Positions 51,501 to 59,696 of a DNA stretch of 64,000 nt are shown piece after piece. The stretch is from contig JABTUW010000006.1 in NCBI GenBank assembly GCA_015075185.1, positions 62,001-126,000 of the forward strand, given 5' to 3'. Position 1 is the stretch's first letter; every line of letters begins with the position of its first letter. The DNA comes from Anaerolineales bacterium (GTDB lineage Bacteria; Chloroflexota; Anaerolineae; 4572-78; J111). A program made the position numbers and the translations under genes. Below the pieces are notes generated by a model that had not been told where the DNA came from, did no database searches, and was given only the letters and a program-made list of their open reading frames with translations.

Positions 51501-51721
51501 AGGTAATAGACAATGGCCGGGCGTTTGAGCCGACCAGCCTGGGCAACGGCGGAGGGATCGGCCTGACCAGCATGCGTGAACGAGCTGAACGGCTGGGCGG
51601 CTCATTCGCGATCATCGCGAAACCGGGTGAGGGCACCCGGGTGATCGCCACTGTCCCCACCCGGCGGAGTTGGTCCCGGCCCATTTTGCCCCTGGAAACG
51701 TTGAGGGAGGTATCGTCATGA
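48527..51721 (+). CDS. CACHE-HAMP-PAS-GAF-GAF sensor histidine kinase
   Basis: 1064 residues. Membrane helix (about 8-27), extracellular double-CACHE-like sensor (about 30-285), second helix (about 290-312), HAMP (315-365), PAS (about 385-505), GAF 1 (about 530-680), GAF 2 (about 700-850), HisKA_3 dimerisation with the phospho-His in RELHDSVTQAL, and HATPase with EALNNILKHA and GGIGLTSMRERAERLG. NarL/DegS-type kinase, expected partner the NarL-type regulator at 52595. No strong ribosome site before ATG 48527. Input ligand unknown. Confidence 0.93.
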   Translation: MSRFSLAGLRGRLLLLVLLAVIPILGLTLDTHLELRRLVVADVKEETLRLARFAASSQEDTIKDIRQLLFALSQLSEVRDAVPDACSALFAQLLRQYPQYAQLGVVALDGQVYCSARPDDGSLNLADQAFFQRTLQTGAFTISDYQDYQSEPISGKATLSFGYPVLGETGQVQAVVFASLDLAWLNQLAAQAQLPEGSTFTVIDRNGTILVRYPDPDQWVGRTVPESPIVKIIRSEQDEGTIEAVGVDGTQRQYAFTPLQITPGEKDVFVSVGIPTTIAFAHANRVLTQNLAVLGLVTLLTLAAAWYGSHVFVLRQVNGLVAATKHLSAGNLAVRSGLPYKHGELGQLAQAFDEMAESLERRVLERDQVERALQESQRAMATLLSNLPGMAYRSRHDAARPMQFVSEGCLDLIGYSPAELTGNGKIAYGQLIHPDDRTPVWDKMQAALQDEEPFQLIYRITTAAGTEKWVWEQGRGVFSAKGPLIAIEGFITDTTERVQAYQMLEQRVADRTRELSALYEVTAVASASLNLTTTLDRSLEQVLTVMQSEMGVIYLLDPAHQIIRLAAWRGLPIDIIGQIDTLTPGHDLAGWIIEHGEPLVVPHLANDPRASKLALAGGAQAFVGAPMRARGRVLGALGVIGAAGRQFEMEEVALLASIADEVGVAVENAQLYEAERIQRHQADTLLQVASVVSSTLELKEVLARILDQLHRVVTYDSASVHLLEGDQLHIIAARGFADLRQVLGITFAPPEVPYYQVVAAGQALNLADAPALYSGFRRAPFSHIQSWLGVPLRIQGRMIGIIAVDRHQPGGFAPEEVRLTTVFADQAALALENARLYQQAEQLAVMEERSRLARELHDSVTQALYSLTLFAEAGRRAAEAGEKERELGYLTRLGQVSHQALKEMRLLVYELRTAALEKEGLAAALQQRLDAVEKRAGVQARLLVEEMVELPAAVEEGLYRIAQEALNNILKHAEATSVIVRLKADSEQAELEVIDNGRAFEPTSLGNGGGIGLTSMRERAERLGGSFAIIAKPGEGTRVIATVPTRRSWSRPILPLETLREVSS

Positions 51722-51839
51722 GTCGCCCGCACCGGGGTCGCTGGAGCCACTGGCGTCGAAGGTGATGGGGTCGCTGGTCTCATCGTGGTCAGTCAAGAAA
51801 TTGGGAACGCCTCTGTCCATTTCTAATACTTGTCAGGGT

Positions 51840-52430
51840 TTATAAGCCGGGATAGAGCGGGTCACACTCGGCGATGTGGCCCGGCAGGCCATGCCCGTTA
51901 CCGTAAGGGCCGCGTTCTTTGGCCGTCCAGATTAACTTTTCCTCGGCCATCAGTTCCAGGGCTTCCTCCAGGCTCAGGCTCAGGACCTCCTCACCGGCCA
52001 ACTTATCGCCCACATCTATAGGTACCCGGATCCTTTGGCCCTGTGTGCGGGGAATAAATTCAATCTCGCCATCAGGATGGAGCTTGATGGACACATTAGA
52101 GCCGGCCACGGACAGGTCGCCCGCGTTGGGAATCAGGATTACGGGTCCATCAGCCAGGGGTTGGATGTAGTTCAGCCCGTTGCCGGCGCAGGCAGTGATG
52201 GCATAAGCGTAGGCCGGCTCATCTTGCAGCCAGACCAGGGTCATTTCTTCGAAGAGAACCCTCATCTCCGGGGTATAGAGGATGGCGCTGGCCGCTTCTA
52301 TTGCCGGGAGCGGGTTGGCCTCGGCTGTGGCCGTTACCGGCTCCGAAGCCTGAGCGATCGCCTGACTCCAGCCAGGCAGTGAAAGCAACACCGCTAAAGC
52401 CGTCAAACTAACCAGGAATTTTGTAAACAT
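51840..52430 (-). CDS. Secreted protein of unknown function
   Basis: 196 residues from ATG 52430 with AAGGAGG upstream. Signal peptide (LTALAVLLSLPGWSQAIAQA, cleavage near residue 28), then a helical/beta domain with VWLQDEPAYAYAITACAGNG, ISIKLHP-like strand, RIRVPIDVGDKLAGEEVLSL, ending WTAKERGPYGNGHGLPGHI. No known family. The 5' region is a GTCATTT-module copy, so regulation by a paired response regulator is plausible. A deleted copy lies at 48134. Confidence 0.75.
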   Translation of the reverse strand: MFTKFLVSLTALAVLLSLPGWSQAIAQASEPVTATAEANPLPAIEAASAILYTPEMRVLFEEMTLVWLQDEPAYAYAITACAGNGLNYIQPLADGPVILIPNAGDLSVAGSNVSIKLHPDGEIEFIPRTQGQRIRVPIDVGDKLAGEEVLSLSLEEALELMAEEKLIWTAKERGPYGNGHGLPGHIAECDPLYPGL

Positions 52431-52499
52431 TTTGACCTCCTTGTTAAAACTAAATGTTTTACAACCACAGCTAAAGCATATCATTTTTGAGCCTGAAGC

Positions 52500-52594
52500 G
52501 CATCGTCTCGAAGACCAATTTGGCTGTAAAGAAAAAGACCACTCTGAGAGCGGTCTTTTTTGGGTCAAATGACTTGCGGGCTGTGGTAAATGAC
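52500..52594 (-). promoter_or_regulatory. GTCATTT module, copy 2
   Basis: On the minus strand, GTCATTT at 52594-52588 and 52573-52567 (21-bp period), then AAAAGACC (52559-52552 region) pairs with GGTCTTTT (52540-52533 region) as a terminator, then CAAATTGGTCTTCGAGACG. It begins at the stop of the NarL-type gene and leads to the secreted-protein gene. Confidence 0.75.
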
Positions 52595-53254
52595 CTATCC
52601 TTTCAGGTCGGCCCACCCTTCGCGCAGGGCATAGAGTGCGGCTTGAGTCCGGTTGGCCAGGTGCAGTTTACTCAGAATGTTGACGACGTGAGTGCGGGCC
52701 GTGCGCTCGCCAATGGCCAATTTGTTGGCGATTTCCTGGTTAGACAAGCCCTGAGCCACCAGTTTCAACACCTCTAGCTCGCGCTCGGTTAAAGGCTCCC
52801 TGGCCGGCGACAGGTCGGAGGGGCGGTTGAGTTCTTGCACCAGCTTGCGGGCAATGGCTGGGTGCAGCGAGGATTCGCCGCGATAGGTGTCACGGATGGC
52901 TTGCAGTAGTTCGTGAGGCAGCGAGTCTTTTAACAAATAGCCCAGCGCCCCGGCCTTGATAGCCGGAAATACCTTGTCGTCTTCGGCAAAGCTGGTCAAC
53001 ACCAGGATGCGGGCGTCTGGGTTGTCTTGCTTGATCTCGGTAATAGCTTCCAGCCCACCCTTGTGCGGCATCACTAAATCGAGCAGGATTATATCGGGCT
53101 GTAAGGCACGGGCCAGTTGCACCGCTTCCAGGCCATTAGCCGCTTCACCCACTATTTCTAGCCCTGGCTCACTGATAAGCAGCGCCCGCAGCCCTTCTCG
53201 AACCACCGCATGGTCGTCGGCAAGCAGCACCCGAATATGTTCCACATCTTTCAT
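52595..53254 (-). CDS. NarL/DegU-type response regulator
   Basis: 219 residues. REC with LADDHAVVREGL, phospho-Asp in ILLDLVMP and Lys in YLLKDSL. LuxR-type helix-turn-helix (about 150-210): LTERELEVLKLVAQGLSNQE, then LAIGERTARTHVVNILSKL. Expected partner of the HisKA_3 kinase at 48527, convergent with it. Candidate binder of the GTCATTT pairs that start at its own 3' end. GGAGG precedes ATG 53254. Confidence 0.95.
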   Translation of the reverse strand: MKDVEHIRVLLADDHAVVREGLRALLISEPGLEIVGEAANGLEAVQLARALQPDIILLDLVMPHKGGLEAITEIKQDNPDARILVLTSFAEDDKVFPAIKAGALGYLLKDSLPHELLQAIRDTYRGESSLHPAIARKLVQELNRPSDLSPAREPLTERELEVLKLVAQGLSNQEIANKLAIGERTARTHVVNILSKLHLANRTQAALYALREGWADLKG

Positions 53255-53426
53255 TTTGTTGGGACCTCCGTCAGATTGTTTACAGGCAGAATCGGCCTGG
53301 ACCTACCCCGCCGGCTGGGTAGCCCGTTGCTACTGGTTGTAGTCCCATTGGCTCCCACCCCGTTGGCTGGACAATGCGATCATTGTTCCTGGTCAAGGTT
53401 AATTATAAGTGAGTTTGGGCCGATTA

Positions 53427-53747
53427 TCAAAGACGGATCGCCGCAGCTTCACCTTCGCAGCGAATGCGCTCGGCCTCCACGATGGTGACGGTCTGGATCG
53501 GCCAGGGCAGGCGGTAATTTAAGCCGGAAGTGGTCACGCCCGAAAATTTGCCAACGGTGCGGATAAACCCTTCCTAACCCGGCCACACGATGTACACGCC
53601 CGATAGGAACCATAGTAATAACAATAGCAGGAAGATGGCAACGAAGATATAGAAAGGTTTCCGGCGCCTCAAAAACCACTCGGGACTTTGTTCCTTGAAT
53701 TGGACAAACTCCCGCTGGTGGGAAGGTTTCTTATGATTAAAGGTCAT
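53427..53747 (-). pseudogene. HflK-like (SPFH/band 7) protein, broken
   Basis: Starts MTFNHKKPSHQREFVQ, a membrane helix (FYIFVAIFLLLLLLWFLSG), GVYIVWPG, then TAG where relatives have Gln or Glu. The same frame goes on EGFIRTVGKFSGVTTSGLNY, then RLPWPIQTVTIVEAERIR and finishes CEGEAAAIRL, which belongs near the end of SPFH proteins. So there is one amber codon and a large internal deletion. No downstream hflC. Confidence 0.75.
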
Positions 53748-53757
53748 GTCTTAACTC

Positions 53758-54291
53758 CTACGCCCAGAAGGTCAACCCGTGACGCTCCATGATTGGCAAC
53801 GTCCCTTCAAAGTCGGCATCTACTCCATAGCGATTCGCAATCTCCGCTATGATTTCAGGATTGATCTCATCCCCGAAGGCATCGAGATCGCGGAAGAGTT
53901 CTTCAAAGCCACCGGGCGAGATGATCTCGAGGATACGCGCCGGCGCATCGCCCGCATTCCAGAACGTGTGCCACTGTTCTCGCGGCTTAAAGATCAGGTC
54001 GCCTGCCTCGCCAAAGACCTCCTCCTCGCCGAGTAGCGCTCCCACCCGCCCTTCGAGTATATAACTATACTCGTCCTCTCGGGTATGGCGGTGCAGCGGC
54101 GCTGCCAGGACTCGTGGAGGCAGGAGATGTTCCACGAGCGCGAAGCCGCCGCCGGAATCTTTGCCGCTGATCATGAACCGATCGTGCATGATACCTGGTG
54201 TACCCAGGGTCTCGCCGTCGCGAGGCCCCAGCACCCGTGCACTCGTGATTGGCCGGCTATTCGAGGTGATTTTGGATTTCTGTATGCTCAT
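53758..54291 (-). CDS. Cupin-domain protein
   Basis: 177 residues. Cupin motif 1: PLHRHTREDEYSYILEGRVG, with two His and a Glu for a metal site. Motif 2: LIFKPREQWHTFWNAGDAPARILEI, with His. The C-terminal helix region (DAFGDEINPEIIAEIANRYG) is typical of small cupins annotated as quercetin-dioxygenase-like. Substrate unknown. GGGGAAAC before ATG 54291. Confidence 0.92.
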   Translation of the reverse strand: MSIQKSKITSNSRPITSARVLGPRDGETLGTPGIMHDRFMISGKDSGGGFALVEHLLPPRVLAAPLHRHTREDEYSYILEGRVGALLGEEEVFGEAGDLIFKPREQWHTFWNAGDAPARILEIISPGGFEELFRDLDAFGDEINPEIIAEIANRYGVDADFEGTLPIMERHGLTFWA

Positions 54292-54347
54292 TTAGTTTCC
54301 CCCATTCTGTTACTAAGCATCTAACAATTGTGTGACGATGTGCTGTG

Positions 54348-54668
54348 CTACTGATTATTGACCTCCATTGCTACAGTCGGTTCAGCTCCCTCCTCTTCAC
54401 CGTTATGTCCTCCCGGTGAGTGTCCCGGTAAAACGTGGCTAATTAACACAGTGGATATGCCACTCAAGCCGGCAACCAAAATACTGCCCAGATGAACATC
54501 GTTCAGTGGGTCAAAATAGCCAAGCGGCAATGAGGCTATGAAGCCACCTACAATGGCCCCGATTATCCCAATAACGATATCACCGGGACCGTTATTACTG
54601 CTTTTTATGAAGAAACCCGTCAACCGACCTACAATTACACCCATGATAATCCAAGATACCACACCCAT
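54348..54668 (-). CDS. GlsB/YeaQ/YmgE-family membrane protein
   Basis: 106 residues, three helices with the family's glycine-rich pattern: SWIIMGVIVGRLTGFFI, PGDIVIGIIGAIVGGFIASL and VAGLSGISTVLISHVLPG. Often called transglycosylase-associated, a label without activity data; linked to stress responses. Extended acidic tail. AAAGGAG upstream. Confidence 0.88.
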   Translation of the reverse strand: MGVVSWIIMGVIVGRLTGFFIKSSNNGPGDIVIGIIGAIVGGFIASLPLGYFDPLNDVHLGSILVAGLSGISTVLISHVLPGHSPGGHNGEEEGAEPTVAMEVNNQ

Positions 54669-54736
54669 TTTAACAAACTCCTTTCGATATGATTGGTAGA
54701 TTCGCCAGCTTTAGAGGCCGGCGCCAGTTTTTACTT

Positions 54737-55096
54737 TTAAGATAACAGCTTCTCTATACTCGTCAGCAGGTTCGCAGTCAGGTACCCTTTGAGCAATACC
54801 TCGTCGGCGCCAGCGTGTTGGGCTACTTGTTGCTGCCGAGAATTTCCGGCCAGGACTATGCAGCGGGTCTGAGGCTGTTTAGCCTTAATCTGCCCTAACA
54901 TAGCCCTGACCTCGTCGTCTGGCAAGGTAGAATCCAACAAGACCAGAGTTGGGTGGCGTTCGGCAACCATTTTCAGCGCCGATGGGCCATCCTCCGCTTG
55001 ACCTACAATCTTTAGCCGAGGAATGGTGGCCAGTAATGCGCTCAGGGCATCTCGCAACCGGCCTGGTCTGGCTACGATTAAGGTTAACTCCCCCAT
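54737..55096 (-). CDS. Receiver-only response regulator
   Basis: 119 residues. Phospho-Asp in LVLLDSTLP, Lys in VLLKGYL. The beta1 acidic pair found in normal receivers is missing (LIVARPGRLRD), so it may not bind Mg2+ and may act without phosphorylation. Its last 25 residues are duplicated in the chimeric gene at 47659. A Usp remnant lies upstream. Confidence 0.8.
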   Translation of the reverse strand: MGELTLIVARPGRLRDALSALLATIPRLKIVGQAEDGPSALKMVAERHPTLVLLDSTLPDDEVRAMLGQIKAKQPQTRCIVLAGNSRQQQVAQHAGADEVLLKGYLTANLLTSIEKLLS

Positions 55097-55146
55097 TTTT
55101 CATCTCCCGGCCATATCTTCTTGGCCTGGTTTTATTGACCGAGCCG

Positions 55147-55329
55147 CTATTTTACAACCAAGACCGGACACCCAGCCTGCTGGACAACCACCTTACTCAC
55201 GCTGCCCAGAATGACGACACCTGTCCAGATAAAGGTTGTACGCACACCGCCTGCTCTCATGGGCGTTACAACGGCGTCAATACGTTGATCAGAACCGGAC
55301 ACAAAGGTTACATTCGACCCACGTGTCAC
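55147..55329 (-). pseudogene. Universal-stress-protein C-terminal remnant
   Basis: Ends ILGSVSKVVVQQAGCPVLVVK, cut to its last piece; the GSVS...CPVLVV pattern is the nucleotide-binding end of UspA-type domains. The first 40 codons of the frame do not fit Usp. No intact gene upstream. Confidence 0.6.
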
Positions 55330-55734
55330 CTCACCCCGGGAGGCAGTTCAAAACTTACGGCGTGATAAGGACTACCGGCGCTGCCCTGACGTTTCGAGGT
55401 CTCCTGCAAACCCAGTTCGGTGCTGGCTATGGCGAAGGTTGCCGTCCGCCCACTAGAACGCATTTCAACAGGGATCGCCTCCTGGCCGGGGTTGATAACA
55501 ACAACAGCCCCATTTCCGACGTTTAAATTAATTTTAGCGCCGCTATAACTCCGCTCGCGCACGAGATTAAAAGACTAATACCCCACCCCCACAATAATCA
55601 TCAGCGCAATGATTACTCGAATTTTTGTACCCATGGTTTGCTGCTTTGTGATAATAATTTGGCTGCCCGCCTGATTAGGGGTCTTTTTCTTGTCCCCATC
55701 ATACCATTTTTCAGCATCAAACACATTGGTTCAA
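55330..55734. other. Region of about 400 bp without a convincing gene
   Basis: A minus-strand frame at 55562-55326 contains VVVINPGQEAIPVEMRSSGR, possibly a strand-rich remnant. I cannot place it in a family. Two short C-rich stretches lie near 55575. Nothing else is visible. Confidence 0.3.
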
Positions 55735-55815
55735 AGACCAATTGGGATTAAACAAAAAGACCACTCTCGGAGCGGTCTTTTTTGGTCAAATGACCTGGGG
55801 GTGATGGCAAATGAC
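55735..55815 (-). promoter_or_regulatory. GTCATTT module, copy 3
   Basis: On the minus strand, GTCATTT at 55815-55809 and 55794-55788 (21-bp period). A GACC hairpin with CTC/GAG loop stem follows (55757-55783), then CCAATTGGTCTTTGAACC. No intact gene is positioned to use it now. Confidence 0.7.
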
Positions 55816-55860
55816 TTATATTTCCAGAGTAGAACCAAAACCTAAAAATTTACTCGGTCT

Positions 55861-56055
55861 GTGGAGGGTTGGCCGAACCTGCCACCGTATGGGTATCCAT
55901 TGGTGCTAGCACCATTGGTTACTATCCCGCCGGGTGAAACCGCCAGCCTGATTTACACCTTTGACCAGCCCGGCGATCTTTTCTACGGCTGTCACATCCC
56001 CGGCCATTATGCCGCCGGCATGAAGGGGACGATCACAGTAACGGCGGTCAATTAA
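55861..56055 (+). pseudogene. Cupredoxin C-terminal fragment
   Basis: 64 codons. The core TFDQPGDLFYGCHIPGHYAAG, followed by MKGTITV, contains Cys, His and Met ligands of a type 1 copper site. The first half of the fold, including the other His ligand, is missing, so this is a truncated multicopper/plastocyanin-like gene. It precedes a metal-binding HMA protein by 23 bp, suggesting a former copper locus. Confidence 0.6.
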
Positions 56056-56078
56056 ATTATCAGCAGGAAAGTATCCCA

Positions 56079-56321
56079 ATGACAAACACAATCTTAAATG
56101 TACCCGGTATGAGCTGCAGCCACTGCGCCAAAACAATTACCACAGCCCTGACTCAAGTGGCAGGTATAGGGCAGGTCCGGGTTGACCTCCCGGCCAGGCA
56201 AGTCCAGGTCGAGTATGATGAAACCCAAACCGAGGTCGAGCGTATCGAAGCAGCCCTTCAGATTGTAGGATACCCGGCAGCCTCGGTTGAAGCTAATCCA
56301 GCTCAACAGGTCTTGGAGTAG
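56079..56321 (+). CDS. HMA-domain metallochaperone (CopZ-like)
   Basis: 80 residues. GMSCSHCAKTI holds the CxxC metal site, then ALTQVAGIGQVRVDL and a ferredoxin-like fold. Binds Cu(I) or similar and hands it to a P-type ATPase, none of which is nearby. CAGGAAAG before ATG 56079. Confidence 0.92.
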   Translation: MTNTILNVPGMSCSHCAKTITTALTQVAGIGQVRVDLPARQVQVEYDETQTEVERIEAALQIVGYPAASVEANPAQQVLE

Positions 56322-56533
56322 AACAGCCGTACCATTGGTTGTGTCTGTTGCAGTCTGTAGTTGAAATACTGTTTAGCGGAGATGAACGGAGGAACTGAAC
56401 CATATGCAGCTAATCAAGTGACCAAACGGGACAGGAACCTGGCCCGGAACGAAGCCAACAAGAAAATAGTGGGGGAGATCCAGGCTGCCCCCACTTTCAA
56501 TCGAGGAGATAGATCATGGATTAAAAGTAAAAG

Positions 56534-57409
56534 TTACCCTCCCAGCACAATCCCGGCTACACCGGCAACAATGACACACGCGGCGCTTAATCGCAATAGT
56601 GGGGCTGCCTCCCGTAAGAACCACGCTCCCAGCACAACGCCAATGACAATACTTAATTGTCGTAGCGCCACGACATAGCTTGCCTGAAACGCGAGTTGGT
56701 AACTCCAGAGGATGAGCCAGTATGCGCCAAACACCCCAATTGCTGCGACTGCCGCCCAACCCCAACTCGCCCAGCTTGATTGGTCCGCCGTTGATTGCCC
56801 CATTGCTTTCAAGATCAACCAATACACAACAGCAGAAGCGGCCCCCTCATAGATACCGTACCGACCTGCCGCCCAGGGGCCTCGCGGGATAAAATCGGCA
56901 GCGATTTTGTCAGTTATGGTGTAGCCCACAATCGAAAGCGCAGTGATAAAAGCCCAGAGCATGGCTCGATTCCAATAACGCCCTATACTAAATCCTCGCC
57001 AGGACTCCAGGGGTATTATAAGGCAACCGATGGTAACGAGGATCATCCCCAGCCAGGCTACAAGTGAAGGCGCGCGGCCGCGCGCTGCATCCCCCACGGC
57101 CACCAGAAGCACCGGTAGGGAGCGGGCGATAGGGTAGACGATGGTAAAATCACCGGAGCGATACCCCTGGGTCAATCCCAGGTAGTAAATGGCCTGAAAA
57201 ATACCGGCGACAATCAGATACCCCCACACGTGCATCAACATGGGTTCTGGCCCAAACTCCGCCATAAGGACCGGGCCAAGGCCAAGCACACTTGTTACAA
57301 TCGTGATCTGTAAAAAAGTAGAATGAGAACGCTGGCTGCGGAGGATCAAATTCCAACCGGCATGGAGAAACGTTGAAAGTAAGACGAGGAAAATAGCTAA
57401 AGGGGGCAT
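56534..57409 (-). CDS. EamA/DMT-family transporter
   Basis: About 291 residues from ATG 57409 (GTG 57424 also possible), ten helices as two EamA repeats. AIYYLGLTQGYRSGDFTIVYPIARS and SYQLAFQASYVVALRQLSIV mark the repeat ends. Substrate could be an amino acid, sugar or metabolite. Nothing in 56322-56533 otherwise. Confidence 0.88.
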   Translation of the reverse strand: MPPLAIFLVLLSTFLHAGWNLILRSQRSHSTFLQITIVTSVLGLGPVLMAEFGPEPMLMHVWGYLIVAGIFQAIYYLGLTQGYRSGDFTIVYPIARSLPVLLVAVGDAARGRAPSLVAWLGMILVTIGCLIIPLESWRGFSIGRYWNRAMLWAFITALSIVGYTITDKIAADFIPRGPWAAGRYGIYEGAASAVVYWLILKAMGQSTADQSSWASWGWAAVAAIGVFGAYWLILWSYQLAFQASYVVALRQLSIVIGVVLGAWFLREAAPLLRLSAACVIVAGVAGIVLGG

Positions 57410-57567
57410 GAGGATGGCAAGCACCTTTCCCTTGGGTGAGATTTCACGACCAGCACCGGGCGTTGACGATAATCCTAACACTATACCCCGGCCCCAGCAA
57501 CCCTGCAAATAGTGTCAATATCAGGTTTTGGTTTGAATCCGGTTAAAGTCGGGCAGGCCAGCGCATC

Positions 57568-58353
57568 TCAAGCAAAAATTTCTTCAACACAGCGCCCTTC
57601 CCAGTCAGGGTGAGGGTTGATCTTGAGCAGCCGGGCTAAAGTTGGCGCGGTATCGAGCAGGCTTACCGCAGTTTTTAGCTCATAGCCCGGCCGGATTCCC
57701 GGCCCGGCCACTAACCAGGGAATGGTCATATCCTCCGGCGAGTCGGTGCCGTGGGTCCGTTCGTGCCCCCCGTGATCGCTTTGCAGCAGAAGCGTGCTGT
57801 CAGGCGGTAACGCAGCCAAAAGCGTTCCCAGGGCGCGATCTACCCGTGCCAATTGCGCCAAATACTCTGCAGACATCCAGCCATGCCGGTGGCCAATGCT
57901 GTCAACGGTGCCAAAATAAACAAAGACAAAGTCAGGCTGATCTGTACTCAGGTAGCGCACCGCCTCGTCTGCGATAACCTGATCCCCATTGGAGTCGGTA
58001 TAAACATTGTCCCGAAAATAGGAAAAGGCCAGGCTGCCAGGCAGGTTGAGATTGCGCAGCGGTTCCCAATTATAGAAGAAGGCGCAGCGCTTGCCGGCGG
58101 CATGAGCCTGATCAACCAGACCCGGCAGCGGCCGGGCCATCGGCCGCCAATCGTTGGTGGTGACGCCGTGGCGTTCTGGCGGCACGCTGTGGAAAATAGA
58201 CATGTGGCATGGCAACGTCACCGAGGGCATGACCGATGCGGCCCTGAAAGTAAACGCTCCTCGCGCCGGTAAAGAGGCCAGGTTCGGGCAATCCGCGGCC
58301 GCCAGCGCGTCCGGTCGAGTTCCATCAATCAGCACAAATACAACTAACGGCAT
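57568..58353 (-). CDS. Alkaline-phosphatase-superfamily phosphodiesterase/pyrophosphatase
   Basis: 261 residues. The metal and nucleophile site: VLIDGTRPDAL, MPSVTLPCHMSIFHSVPPERHGV (nucleophile Thr in VTLP), and the metal site SDHGGHERTHG with the last ligand in GTDSPED. No signal peptide is visible, so it is probably cytoplasmic. GAGGAG before ATG 58353. Substrate unknown: nucleotide, glycerophosphodiester or phosphonate-like. Confidence 0.9.
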   Translation of the reverse strand: MPLVVFVLIDGTRPDALAAADCPNLASLPARGAFTFRAASVMPSVTLPCHMSIFHSVPPERHGVTTNDWRPMARPLPGLVDQAHAAGKRCAFFYNWEPLRNLNLPGSLAFSYFRDNVYTDSNGDQVIADEAVRYLSTDQPDFVFVYFGTVDSIGHRHGWMSAEYLAQLARVDRALGTLLAALPPDSTLLLQSDHGGHERTHGTDSPEDMTIPWLVAGPGIRPGYELKTAVSLLDTAPTLARLLKINPHPDWEGRCVEEIFA

Positions 58354-58387
58354 CAGCTCTCCTCATACTTCTAACGTAGAATTTTTG

Positions 58388-58430
58388 GCAGAAAATAAGG
58401 CCGGTAGCAGCTAAAAGACTGCTACCGGCC
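58388..58430 (-). terminator. Terminator after the surface protein
   Basis: On the minus strand, GGCCGGTAGCAG (58430-58419) pairs perfectly with CTGCTACCGGCC (58410-58399), followed by TTATTTT. Confidence 0.85.
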
Positions 58431-58459
58431 AGTTTTATCACAGAATTGTGCCTGAGTGA

Positions 58460-59596
58460 CTAATTTTGATAAACGCTCAACACATCATGGTTGATATTGG
58501 TGGCAATGCTCAGCTCGACGCCCTGATCGGCGGCTAGATCAATCGTGCCGGTGGTAGCGACAAAGGGCAAGCTGGCGGTGTAATTGTAGCTGCCCGGCGG
58601 CAGTGGCAGCGTGGTGGAGCTATTGTCGGCAATCAAGTAAGCCTGGTTGTTAATGGTAAAAATCAAGGTGTCGCCGGCGTAATTTTTGACCAGCAGCCCG
58701 TTGGTGACGGGCGTAGTTGGGGCACTGGCTGGAGCAGCCACACCGCCGGATGTAGGCAATGCTCCGGGGGCCACAGCGCCCTGAGGAGCAGCTTTGGCCG
58801 TCAAGTCTTCCTGAGATAACTGCAACTCAACCGGTAACGGCAGCGGCGATGGCTCGCCAATATCATAGTCGGGTTCCGGCTGCAACTTGGCCGAAAAATT
58901 CAGACCCATCACCTGGCCCACAGTCAGATTCAGTTCACCGTTAAAGCTGCCATTGGGCACGCTGGCGGTGTAACGATACAGGCCAGGGGCAACGTTAATT
59001 TGCAAACGGCCCGGAATATTGTTAGTCACCGGCGGCACTTTGTAGAGGGTTCCGTTCAGGTCCACTGTCAGTTCGTCGCCAACATAATTTGTCCAGGCAA
59101 TGCTGCCCTGGCCCGGCGCAGCCGCTACAGGCTGCCAGGTATCACCGGCGGGTGCTTGCGGCGCGGGAGTCGCAAACGGGTCAATATCAAATACAAAGAC
59201 ATATTCCTTGGGTTTTTCTAACACGTTACCATCGCGGTCCAAAGCGGCGCTGGTCATTTCCATGCGCGCCGCCTTGCCCACAAAACCGCCGGGGGAAATG
59301 ACAAACGTACCGGCCGAGCCGGTGTTCACGCCGGGAACGTTAGCCGCATACTTGTGCTCGCCGGGAGCCAGTTGCAATTCCAGCCGCCCCCCGCCGGGCA
59401 CAATGGCAGTGCCGGGGATGGTATAGGTGACGTCATCCAGGTCGAACACCATATCCTGGCCGAAATAGTTGATAAAAACAAAGTTAGGTTGGCCAGAGGT
59501 ACCCTGTTGGGCATACGTGGCCGAGGGGAAGCTGCCTATCACCACCGCAATAAGGAGCAGCAATCCCCCTGCGAGTAAAAGGTTTTTCTTTACCAT
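58460..59596 (-). CDS. Secreted protein with three repeated beta domains
   Basis: 378 residues. Signal peptide (about 1-30, ending ATYAQQ). Three similar domains of about 75 residues start NYFGQDMVFDLDDVTYTIP, TNYVGDELTVDLNGTLYKVP and KNYAGDTLIFTINNQAYLI. Each runs into a P-x-G-x-Y-x-Y/A-x-x-A-x-(V/L)-P strand such as APGLYRYTASVP. A Pro/Ala-rich linker (about 265-305) separates domains 2 and 3. It is probably a surface or matrix protein. No named family; it resembles the DUF4397 group. Confidence 0.85.
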   Translation of the reverse strand: MVKKNLLLAGGLLLLIAVVIGSFPSATYAQQGTSGQPNFVFINYFGQDMVFDLDDVTYTIPGTAIVPGGGRLELQLAPGEHKYAANVPGVNTGSAGTFVISPGGFVGKAARMEMTSAALDRDGNVLEKPKEYVFVFDIDPFATPAPQAPAGDTWQPVAAAPGQGSIAWTNYVGDELTVDLNGTLYKVPPVTNNIPGRLQINVAPGLYRYTASVPNGSFNGELNLTVGQVMGLNFSAKLQPEPDYDIGEPSPLPLPVELQLSQEDLTAKAAPQGAVAPGALPTSGGVAAPASAPTTPVTNGLLVKNYAGDTLIFTINNQAYLIADNSSTTLPLPPGSYNYTASLPFVATTGTIDLAADQGVELSIATNINHDVLSVYQN

Positions 59597-59696
59597 GAGG
59601 CTTCTCCTAATCTGTGAAACTTTAAACGAGATAACACACTTAGCCTAATTATACCTCAAGGATCAGAAAACCTTCAATGGCAGTTGGAAAATCAGC

